Assembly (NCBI GenBank): GCA_963741385.1
Contig: CAVUHO010000010.1
Coordinates: forward strand, 310,001 to 374,000
Origin: Sulfomarinibacter sp963741385
GTDB taxonomy: Bacteria; Acidobacteriota; Thermoanaerobaculia; Thermoanaerobaculales; Sulfomarinibacteraceae
DNA length: 64,000 nucleotides
Direction: 5' to 3'
Numbering within the stretch: the first letter of the stretch is position 1; each line of letters opens with the position of its first letter. Positions 57,780 through 64,000 of the stretch are shown in pieces. The translations under genes and the position numbers were made by a program. Under the pieces are notes generated by a model. It did no database searches and had not been told where the DNA came from. It saw only the letters and a program-made list of their open reading frames with translations.

Positions 57780-59453
57780 TCAGGGATTTTGATTGTCGAG
57801 GACGAATCGGCGCTCGCCGATGATGCTGTGGGCGCCGTAGCGATCTTCGGTGCGAACGACCAGGCTGTGCTCGCCGTCGGCGAGGTTGGCCGCCACGGTG
57901 TCGAGGTCATACCTGTATCCGGAATTCCGGGTCACACTGACCGGCAACCACGGATAGAGGTCCTCGAACTCCGGCGAGGGAAGTCCGAATTCGGCATCGC
58001 CGATATAGTTCCCGTCGACCCAGATCTGGACGTACCGGATGCCTTCACGATCCCGCGCGAATCCAGTCACTTCGACGACACCCGCCTCCAACTCCATGTG
58101 TTCCGGGGTAACGATGTCACCGATTGCGGGGTCGTCACCATCGTCGTTGCAGTCGAAGATGACCGGGATCTGCGCGATGTCCGTCACGTTGTTTTCGATA
58201 TCGCCCGCACGAACCTTGACGTAGTGCAGTCCCTCGCTGTAGCCACGAGCCAGGATCAGGTAGTTGATGTCCATGAGGAACGCAAATCCGCTGTGTTTGG
58301 AGTTCGGCACATCAACATATAGACGCTGGATATCCAGTCTTTCGTGGCCGTAGTAGTTGAAGTCGAAATCCACCGGATCCCAGAAGAAGCTCGGCAGGGT
58401 GGTGTTCTGGTTGTAGGTTCCGTCCAACGGCACCGGCGCCCCATCAAGCAGCAACTCCACGTAGGCGACACCGCCGAAATCGGTCCGGCTGCCCACATCG
58501 AGGGCCCATCCGATGACCATTTCCACGTTGTTGGGGTTGTCATAGACATCACCGGACCAGGGCGGCAGGACGCCGTCAACCGGTTCGCACCCGTCGGCGA
58601 ACATCACGTGGTTCGCGATCGGCCAGTCGATGGCGCCGAACGGCGGCAGATTCGAGCCGGTGTTGAAGGTCTGCACGAAGCGGCGTCCGATAATTCGCGA
58701 CGCGCCTTCGTTGTCGACCGCCCGCACGGCAAGGATGTGGATGCCGTTGTTGAGGGCGGTCGTGTTGAGCATACGGATAAAACCCGCGTACTCGGCGTCG
58801 GGATCAGACGGGAAGAGGTGAGCGATGTCAGGCCGATGTTCGCCCAGCACCGCGTTGCCCATGGCCAGACCGTCGACCAGAACCTGCACATACTCGACCG
58901 TCTCGTCGTCGATCACCCACCCGGTCACCGGGAAGACTCCGTTCATCGGCTGATTTGTTCCCGGCAGCTCGAGAACTCCAAAGGGCGCCTGGTTGATATC
59001 GTTGTCCACCGTGAACGACCGCAGCCCGTAATCCTCGACGGTGGCGTCGCTGAAGGTGATGCGGATGAACAGGGTGTGCTGTCCGTCCGAGTAGTCCCGC
59101 GAATCGAAGGAGGTGGCGAAGCCCGGACGCGCGTATGGAGTGCCGGCGTACCAGGGATAGGCCTGAAGAATGTCGTAGCGCGGTTGATCGAGGTCCGCGG
59201 TCGCCACGAACTCGTCGTCGACGTAGAGATCGATTTTGCTCGCCAATGCTTCGGCCCACTGGCAGTTGTTCCACGTCCACTGCGGCCCGCACTGCTCACC
59301 GTCATCCACCACGAAACCGGTGACCGTGACGAGACCAAATACGGTCGCACCATCGCCCGGCCTATCGAGCCAGAAAATGGTCTCGGCCTGCGCGGTTATC
59401 GGCAGCAGGAGAGTCAGAAGAACCAGCGCTCCAGCACATCCCTTGTAACGCAT
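57780..59453 (-). CDS. Exported protein with tandem Ig-like repeats
   Basis: A 557-aa protein with a signal peptide (residues 8-24, AQAET). The mature part contains at least four Ig-like modules of about 110 residues sharing the pattern IDxPxDGxxVxGxVxVxGWVxDDExVExVxVxVDGxxVGxAxxG followed by HxLxVRxxD, and conserved RPDIxxxFPSDPxAEYAGF. This is the secreted Ig-repeat type common in Acidobacteria and related phyla. It is probably a surface or adhesion protein. No anchoring motif or sorting signal is visible. A good sigma-70 promoter precedes it. Confidence 0.8.
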   Translation of the reverse strand: MRYKGCAGALVLLTLLLPITAQAETIFWLDRPGDGATVFGLVTVTGFVVDDGEQCGPQWTWNNCQWAEALASKIDLYVDDEFVATADLDQPRYDILQAYPWYAGTPYARPGFATSFDSRDYSDGQHTLFIRITFSDATVEDYGLRSFTVDNDINQAPFGVLELPGTNQPMNGVFPVTGWVIDDETVEYVQVLVDGLAMGNAVLGEHRPDIAHLFPSDPDAEYAGFIRMLNTTALNNGIHILAVRAVDNEGASRIIGRRFVQTFNTGSNLPPFGAIDWPIANHVMFADGCEPVDGVLPPWSGDVYDNPNNVEMVIGWALDVGSRTDFGGVAYVELLLDGAPVPLDGTYNQNTTLPSFFWDPVDFDFNYYGHERLDIQRLYVDVPNSKHSGFAFLMDINYLILARGYSEGLHYVKVRAGDIENNVTDIAQIPVIFDCNDDGDDPAIGDIVTPEHMELEAGVVEVTGFARDREGIRYVQIWVDGNYIGDAEFGLPSPEFEDLYPWLPVSVTRNSGYRYDLDTVAANLADGEHSLVVRTEDRYGAHSIIGERRFVLDNQNP

Positions 59454-59504
59454 GCGTGTCCTCCTCTGAACCGCAGTTCCAGAACCCAAAATACGATCGT
59501 AATT

Positions 59505-59533
59505 ATCATATACCACAGCATATCTACGGTCAA
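59505..59533 (-). promoter_or_regulatory. Sigma-70 promoter of the Ig-like protein gene
   Basis: On the minus strand TTGACC (-35) and TATGAT (-10) are 17 bp apart, each with one mismatch from consensus, in AT-rich DNA. The transcript would start near 59498, leaving a 45-nt leader. Confidence 0.7.
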
Positions 59534-59628
59534 ACAGAAGCTGAAAAAGATCGATGTTTTTCCTCGCAAATCTCACACATTCATCGACAACAGTTGGTTT
59601 TGAAAGTGATCCGTATCACGTTTCCTGT

Positions 59629-60624
59629 TCATTTCGTGAGTGGAATTTCGATCGAGGATTTGGCCAATTCCTCGGCATGAATTCTCGCAGATTTGGCGAG
59701 AGCTTCGAGATGGAATCCGCCTTCCAGAATGGACAGCAACCTGCCCCCGCTCCAGGTCTCGGCGGCCTTCACCACGCTCGCTGAAAGACGCCCGAAGCCC
59801 TTCATCGTCACCGCCATGCCGCCCAGAGGGTCCAGCCGGTGAGCGTCGAACCCGGCCGCGACGATGACCGCGGCCGGCTGCAACCGGCCGCAGATCTCAT
59901 GCAGAGCCCGGTCGAAGGCGGTGCACACGATATCGTCATCGGCTCCCCCTGACAGGGGCACGTTGCGGGTAGCGCCCCGGCCGGGGCCTTCTCCGACCTC
60001 GTCAGCGCCGCCGCTGCCGGGAAACGCCGGATATCGGTGCACCGAGACACATCCCACGTCGCCGCGGTCATAAAACATTTCCTGGGTGCCGTCGCCGTGA
60101 AGAGCGCCGAAATCCGCGATCACCACCGGTCGACGCCAACTCCGGGCGACGACCTCGGCCGCGAGAGCAGTGGAGTTGAAAAAACAGTATCCCGCCGCCC
60201 GATCCCGATGTGCGTGGTGGGAAGGCGGCCGAGCGACCACGAAGGCCCGACGGAGGCGGCCGTTGACGAGGTCGAGCGCCGCCTGCAGACACAGACCCGC
60301 GGCGGCCACCGCGGCGTCGAAGGTGCCCGGCGAGACTCCGCAGTCGTGCGAATCGACCCAGCCACTCCCCCGCTGCGAGGCTTCTCGTACCCGCTCGATA
60401 TAGGCCGGATCGTGAATCCAGGCCAGTCCACCGAGGATGTCCTCTTCGGGCGGGAGCGGACTCTCCGGATCGACCGACCAGCGGCCATCGACGCGGGCGG
60501 ACAGGGCATCGAGCACCACCTGGATGCGGTCGGGCATCTCGGGGTGCCCGAGCCCCGGACGGTGCTCCAGGCACCGGGGGTGCGAACGAATCACGAGAGG
60601 CGGAGACAGCGCCGGCGCTTTCAT
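59629..60624 (-). CDS. Histone-deacetylase-fold protein lacking two zinc ligands
   Basis: A 331-aa protein of the arginase/deacetylase superfamily: PPSHHAHRDRAAGYCFFN with the catalytic His pair, GFDAHRLDPLGG with a ligand Asp, and C-terminal SILEGGF. The zinc motif normally read as D-x-D-V-H-H-G is D-F-G-A-L-H-G here, so the Asp and first His ligands are Gly and Leu. The change spans several codons and is not one base error. It may be a pseudoenzyme or bind metal differently. Start ATG 60624 with CGGAG close upstream. Confidence 0.8.
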   Translation of the reverse strand: MKAPALSPPLVIRSHPRCLEHRPGLGHPEMPDRIQVVLDALSARVDGRWSVDPESPLPPEEDILGGLAWIHDPAYIERVREASQRGSGWVDSHDCGVSPGTFDAAVAAAGLCLQAALDLVNGRLRRAFVVARPPSHHAHRDRAAGYCFFNSTALAAEVVARSWRRPVVIADFGALHGDGTQEMFYDRGDVGCVSVHRYPAFPGSGGADEVGEGPGRGATRNVPLSGGADDDIVCTAFDRALHEICGRLQPAAVIVAAGFDAHRLDPLGGMAVTMKGFGRLSASVVKAAETWSGGRLLSILEGGFHLEALAKSARIHAEELAKSSIEIPLTK

Positions 60625-60670
60625 CACTCCGATCATAACGGACAGAGCAAGGCCTCCACGTTCCGGGAGG

Positions 60671-60882
60671 CAGGCACCTCCGCCGCACGCGGTTCCACCC
60701 ACCCGCCCGGCACGCGGGACGCGTGCCCCACAAGAAACCCGAACCCGGAGCGGTTGTGGGGCAGCCGTCCCGGCTGCCGGGCGGGTGGAGGGGAATACCG
60801 CCGCACGCTGACTTTCCGCACGCGCTTCCCGAGAGGTGCCAGGCTGAAGCCAGGCACGCTCCGCCGCACGCGGTCCCGCCCA
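60671..60882. repeat. GC-rich intergenic repeat pair
   Basis: Two roughly 31-bp direct copies share CAGGCAC, CCGCCGCACGCGGT and CCCA (60671-60701 and 60851-60882). Between them lie inverted segments such as GCCCGGCACGCGGGACGCGTGCCCC. It resembles a degenerate palindromic intergenic element. A similar GC-rich hairpin-laden tract is at 57680-57760. Confidence 0.5.
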
Positions 60883-60907
60883 CCCTGAGCACTCGAGTAC
60901 TCACTGT

Positions 60908-60962
60908 CGGTGGGGGGGGCGGGTGGCAATTCCGAAATCCGAATTCCTAATTCCGGAATTCA
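60908..60962. repeat. Dispersed repeat: GGTGGG tract plus AATTCC palindromes
   Basis: A G-rich tract ending GGCGGGTGGCAA is followed by interleaved palindromes of the AATTCCGAAATCCGAATTC type. The order and wording match the copy at 28369-28414. Confidence 0.55.
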
Positions 60963-60982
60963 GCTGAGCTACCCTGGGGGTC

Positions 60983-62008
60983 ATGAATCGCACTGTCCGC
61001 ATCGCGGTATCACTGATCCTGATGGTCGGCCTGCTGGCCGTCTTTCTGTGGAACGTCAACTTTGCAAAGGTCGGGCATTCCATCGCCTCCGCCGATCCGC
61101 TGTATCTCGCTGGCGCCTGCCTGGTCGCCCTTCTGGCGTACTGGCTGCGGGCCCTCCGCTGGCAGTTCATCCTGCTTCCGGTCAAACGCGTCCGCCACTC
61201 GAGCGTCCTCCTCACCACCGCGGTCGGTTATGCGGCGCTGTCGCTCTTGCCGGCGAGGATGGGTGATCTGATCCGCCCCCTGCTGCTGGCGCGCCGCGAG
61301 AAGTTTCCGGTATCGGCCAGCCTGGCCTCGATCCTCACCGAGCGGGTCTTCGACCTGTGGTCGGTGGTGCTGTATTTTCTGCTGTTCATCATCTGGCCGC
61401 CGGTGATGCCGATCCTGGGCGAAGAAGCACGTCAAAATCTCGCAAGGCTCTCCGTCGCCGGCTACGTGGCGGGGGCCGGGTTGCTGGTCGGGACCCTGGT
61501 CCTGCTCGGTCTCTTCCGCTATCAGGACCGCTTCATCGAGGTCCTTACCCGGCCAGTGGGCAGGATTCGCGAAAGCTGGCGGCAGCCGACCGCGAACTTC
61601 CTGGCACACTTCCTCGATGGGTTGCGGGTCCTCCAGCGACCCCGCGATCTCCTGATCACCACTCTGGCGTCGCTCGTCATGTGGTACGTGGTTTTCTGGC
61701 AGATTCAGATGGTGCTCTTCGCCTTCGACATCCACCTGCCGTTGCGAGCCTCATTCCTGATTGTCACATTGACGGTCATCGGCCTCGCGGTCCCGACCCC
61801 AGGCGGTGTCGGCGGCTTTCACAAGGCCTCGCAAATCGGGCTCACGATGTTTTTCGGTATCGAGCTCAACCGGGCCACGGCCATTGCCATCGCCTACCAC
61901 GCCATCTGTTTCGTGCCGATCACGATCATCGGTCTGTTGTGCCTGCCCTTGTTGGGCGTGAAACCGCGTGATATGGGTGCTTTGTCGACAAAGGAGGGCG
62001 ACGCGTGA
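60983..62008 (+). CDS. Flippase-like / lysylphosphatidylglycerol synthase-type membrane protein
   Basis: A 341-aa protein of the LPG_synthase_TM (UPF0104) family with about eight transmembrane helices. Family segments include RALRWQFIL, GYAALSLLPARMGDLIRPLLLARRE and GLAVPTPGGVGGFHKA. No cytoplasmic aminoacyl-transferase domain is fused, so it is probably a lipid transporter or flippase. Overlaps the nrdR start (GTGA). Confidence 0.85.
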   Translation: MNRTVRIAVSLILMVGLLAVFLWNVNFAKVGHSIASADPLYLAGACLVALLAYWLRALRWQFILLPVKRVRHSSVLLTTAVGYAALSLLPARMGDLIRPLLLARREKFPVSASLASILTERVFDLWSVVLYFLLFIIWPPVMPILGEEARQNLARLSVAGYVAGAGLLVGTLVLLGLFRYQDRFIEVLTRPVGRIRESWRQPTANFLAHFLDGLRVLQRPRDLLITTLASLVMWYVVFWQIQMVLFAFDIHLPLRASFLIVTLTVIGLAVPTPGGVGGFHKASQIGLTMFFGIELNRATAIAIAYHAICFVPITIIGLLCLPLLGVKPRDMGALSTKEGDA

Positions 62009-62466
62009 ACTGCCCGTTTTGCGGACACGATGACAACCGGGTGGTCGACTCGCGCGACGTCCGCGACGGCTCCGAAGTGCGGCGCCGCCGCGAGTGCGCG
62101 GCGTGCGAACGCCGCTTCACGACTTATGAACGGATCGACGAGGTACCCACGACGGTCGTCAAACGCGACGGACGCCGGGACAGTTTCGACCGCGAAAAGC
62201 TGCTCAACGGACTGTTGCGCGCATGTGAGAAGCGGCCGGTCGCCCGCCGCGAATTGGTTACGATTGTCGATGCCGTGGAGAGTGAGCTCGCCTCGCGCGA
62301 GGTGCGCGAGATGTCCACCGAAGAGATCGGCAATCTGGTCATCGACGAGTTGCGGCGCCTCGACCAGGTGGCTTATGTCCGTTTCGCAAGCGTGTACCGG
62401 CGGTTCGAGGATGTCAGCCAGTTCATGGACGAACTCAAAAACCTGCTGAAGCAGCGAGACGACTGA
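62005..62466 (+). CDS. nrdR: NrdR, ribonucleotide-reductase repressor
   Basis: A 153-aa regulator with an N-terminal zinc ribbon (CPFCGHDD, CAACERRF) and a C-terminal ATP-cone (VVKRDGRRDSFDREKLLNGL). NrdR senses ATP/dATP and represses nrd genes. GTG start overlaps the stop of the membrane-protein gene. Length and order are standard. Confidence 0.96.
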   Translation: MNCPFCGHDDNRVVDSRDVRDGSEVRRRRECAACERRFTTYERIDEVPTTVVKRDGRRDSFDREKLLNGLLRACEKRPVARRELVTIVDAVESELASREVREMSTEEIGNLVIDELRRLDQVAYVRFASVYRRFEDVSQFMDELKNLLKQRDD

Positions 62467-62493
62467 TCCACGTCTGAGAAGGGGTTTGCTGAG

Positions 62494-64000
62494 ATGGCCG
62501 AAGCGCCCGAGATCTCCGATCACATCGAGAGCCAGGAAAAGCTGAACATCCCCGACGTGTTGCCGGTCATGGCGATGCGGGATGCGGTGATGTTCCCCTT
62601 TGCCATCATTCCCTTGACCGTCGGACGCGAGATCTCGGTTCGTGCTGTGGACGAGGCGCTGGCTCACGACCGGCTCATTCTGTTGCTCACCCAACGCAAC
62701 CCGCGGCATGAGGCGCCGGGCCCCGAGGACCTCTTCGAAATCGGTTGTGTCGCCACCGTCATGCGCATGCTCAAACTGCCCGACGGCACCGTGCGGATTC
62801 TTGTCCAGGGCCTGTCACGGGCCAAGGTGGACTATTTCAGCCGCACCGATCCCTACTTCGAGGCTCGGCTCACGCGTCTCGAAGAGCCCGCCACCGGACC
62901 GGCGGACCTCGAGGCCGAGGCCTTCGTCCGGTCGATCCGCCAGGGGCTTGAGCGGGTCAGCACGATCGGCCGCCAGATCTCGCCCGAAGTGCTGCTGATC
63001 ACTTCGACGCTCGAGGACCCCCTGCGTCTCGCCGATCTCGCGGCGTCCAACCTCGGCCTCGAGGTGGCTGATGCGCAACAGGTACTGGAAACAATCGACG
63101 TGATGCCGAGGCTGCGCCGGGTCCACGAGCTCCTCGAGCGCGAGATCGCGCTGGCCGAGATGCAGCAGCAGCTGTCGTCCCAGGTCCGCGGAGAGATCGA
63201 CCGCAACCAGCGCGAATTCTTCCTCCGCCAACAGCTGCGGGCCATCCAGCAGGAGCTGGGAGAGGCCGACGACCTCGAGAGCGAGATGGCGGAATACCGG
63301 GAAAAGGCGGCTGCGATCGGCCTCTCGGATGAGGCCAGTGAGGCCGTGACCCGGCAGCTCAAGCGGCTGGCGACCATGCACCCCGAGAGCGCCGAGTCAT
63401 CGGTGCTGCGGACCTGGCTCGACTGGATGACGACGCTGCCGTGGAGCAAAGTCACCGACGACAACCTCGACATCACCGCAGCGCGCGCCATCCTCGATGA
63501 GGACCACTACGACCTGGAAAAGGTCAAACAACGGATCCTCGAGTTTCTGGCGGTGCGGCAGCTCCGGCCCGAGGGCAAGGGACCAATCCTGTGTTTCGTC
63601 GGACCGCCCGGCGTCGGCAAAACGTCGCTCGGTCGCTCCATCGCCAGAGCGCTGGGCCGTGAGTTCGTGCGGTCGTCGCTGGGTGGGGTCCGGGACGAGG
63701 CCGAGATCCGGGGTCACCGGCGGACCTACGTCGGCGCGCTGCCCGGACGCATCATTCAGGGGCTGTCGCAGGCCGGCAGCTCGAACCCGGTCTTCATGCT
63801 CGACGAGGTGGACAAGCTCGGCGCCGATGTCCGCGGCGACCCGTCGTCAGCTCTCCTCGAGGTCCTGGATCCCCAACAGAACGACTCCTTTCGCGACCAC
63901 TACCTGGGGGTGGTGTACGACCTCTCGAAGGTGCTCTTTATCGCCACCGGCAACGTCACCGAGACCATCCAACCGGCGTTTCTCGACCGCATGGAGGTGA
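62494..64000 (+). CDS. lon: ATP-dependent protease Lon, 5' part
   Basis: At least 502 codons of a Lon protease, cut by the window end. The N-terminal substrate-binding domain (VLPVMAMRDAVMFPF) spans to about residue 205. The AAA+ module follows with Walker A FVGPPGVGKTS near residue 370 and Walker B VFMLDEVDKL near 427. The catalytic Ser/Lys domain lies beyond the window. ATG 62494 lies 27 bp after nrdR; GAGAAGGGG upstream is a weak ribosome site. Confidence 0.95.
   Translation, partial: MAEAPEISDHIESQEKLNIPDVLPVMAMRDAVMFPFAIIPLTVGREISVRAVDEALAHDRLILLLTQRNPRHEAPGPEDLFEIGCVATVMRMLKLPDGTVRILVQGLSRAKVDYFSRTDPYFEARLTRLEEPATGPADLEAEAFVRSIRQGLERVSTIGRQISPEVLLITSTLEDPLRLADLAASNLGLEVADAQQVLETIDVMPRLRRVHELLEREIALAEMQQQLSSQVRGEIDRNQREFFLRQQLRAIQQELGEADDLESEMAEYREKAAAIGLSDEASEAVTRQLKRLATMHPESAESSVLRTWLDWMTTLPWSKVTDDNLDITAARAILDEDHYDLEKVKQRILEFLAVRQLRPEGKGPILCFVGPPGVGKTSLGRSIARALGREFVRSSLGGVRDEAEIRGHRRTYVGALPGRIIQGLSQAGSSNPVFMLDEVDKLGADVRGDPSSALLEVLDPQQNDSFRDHYLGVVYDLSKVLFIATGNVTETIQPAFLDRMEV

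Larger units (their letters stand above)
60625..60982. other. Intergenic region rich in short repeats
   Basis: This 358-bp region between divergent genes holds the direct repeat pair at 60671-60701 and 60851-60882, several GC-rich inverted repeats, and the GGGTGG-linked palindrome copy near 60908-60962. No gene is recognised. Confidence 0.6.

Noticed and set aside
1..64000. tRNA, rRNA, CRISPR array, prophage or transposase
   Set aside because: No cloverleaf, rRNA segment, regular repeat-spacer array, integrase or transposase motif was found on either strand by eye; a covariance-model scan was not possible.

Overview
The window is high-GC bacterial DNA from an anaerobic, Gram-negative organism that conserves energy from sulfur compounds. 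It carries a dissimilatory sulfite reductase operon with both dsrD, usual in sulfite/sulfate reducers, and dsrL. It also carries dsrMK, a 16-heme Hmc-type transmembrane redox complex, lipoproteins and an OmpH/Skp-type periplasmic protein. Acidobacteriota with a reductive dsr system (Thermoanaerobaculia-like) are my best guess, because dsrL and dsrD co-occur there. A deep desulfobacterial lineage cannot be excluded. No rRNA, tRNA, CRISPR array, IS element or phage gene was seen.

Layout. (1) 0-9.5 kb, minus strand: yeiH-like transporter, dsrA, dsrB, dsrD, ferritin-like protein, dsrL, dsrN, HEAT protein, TPR protein, dsrC and a terminator. A near-perfect sigma-54 promoter precedes the operon and a sigma-54 activator gene lies directly upstream. 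(2) 11-22 kb: a PAS histidine kinase, two stand-alone receivers, a HEAT protein, and a mosaic Tmc/Hmc electron-transfer operon (tmcD, cytochrome b, CCG iron-sulfur protein, 16-heme hmcA, hmcB, hmcC, hmcD), also with a candidate sigma-54 promoter. (3) 22-27.5 kb: a cyclic-nucleotide-binding protein, a DUF302 protein, and a DUF134/NifX/MinD-with-ferredoxin cluster resembling the Desulfovibrio orange-protein (ORP) locus. (4) 27.6-31 kb: a peroxiredoxin whose peroxidatic position is an in-frame TGA followed by a good bacterial SECIS hairpin (a selenoprotein), then dsrMK. (5) 31-39.4 kb: DsbA-like protein, recA, a membrane glycosyltransferase, an LtaS-type sulfatase-fold protein and an OmpH-like protein. 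(6) 39.5-50.3 kb: a compact plus-strand operon of two lipoproteins, a membrane TPR protein, an FHA-like/PEGA/FGE-fold protein, a small exported protein, an ExbB/TolQ-like channel, an actin-fold protein, two TolR-like membrane proteins with vWA domains and a response regulator. This is the best candidate for an undescribed system. (7) 50.3-64 kb: a degenerate NtrC-like regulator, an intact NtrC regulator, ligA, pcnB, a zinc alcohol dehydrogenase, an Ig-like exported protein, an HDAC-fold protein lacking zinc ligands, a flippase-like protein, nrdR and the 5' part of lon.

How the parts fit. DsrAB reduces sulfite and loads sulfur on DsrC; DsrMK and possibly the Hmc/Tmc complex link DsrC trisulfide reduction to quinone or periplasmic cytochromes; DsrL could exchange electrons with NAD(P)H; DsrN amidates siroheme. 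The sigma-54 activator, PAS kinase and receivers probably tune this. A palindrome shared by the dsr and dsrMK upstream regions suggests one activator controls both. The Sec-peroxiredoxin and ferritin-like protein probably protect the pathway from oxidants.
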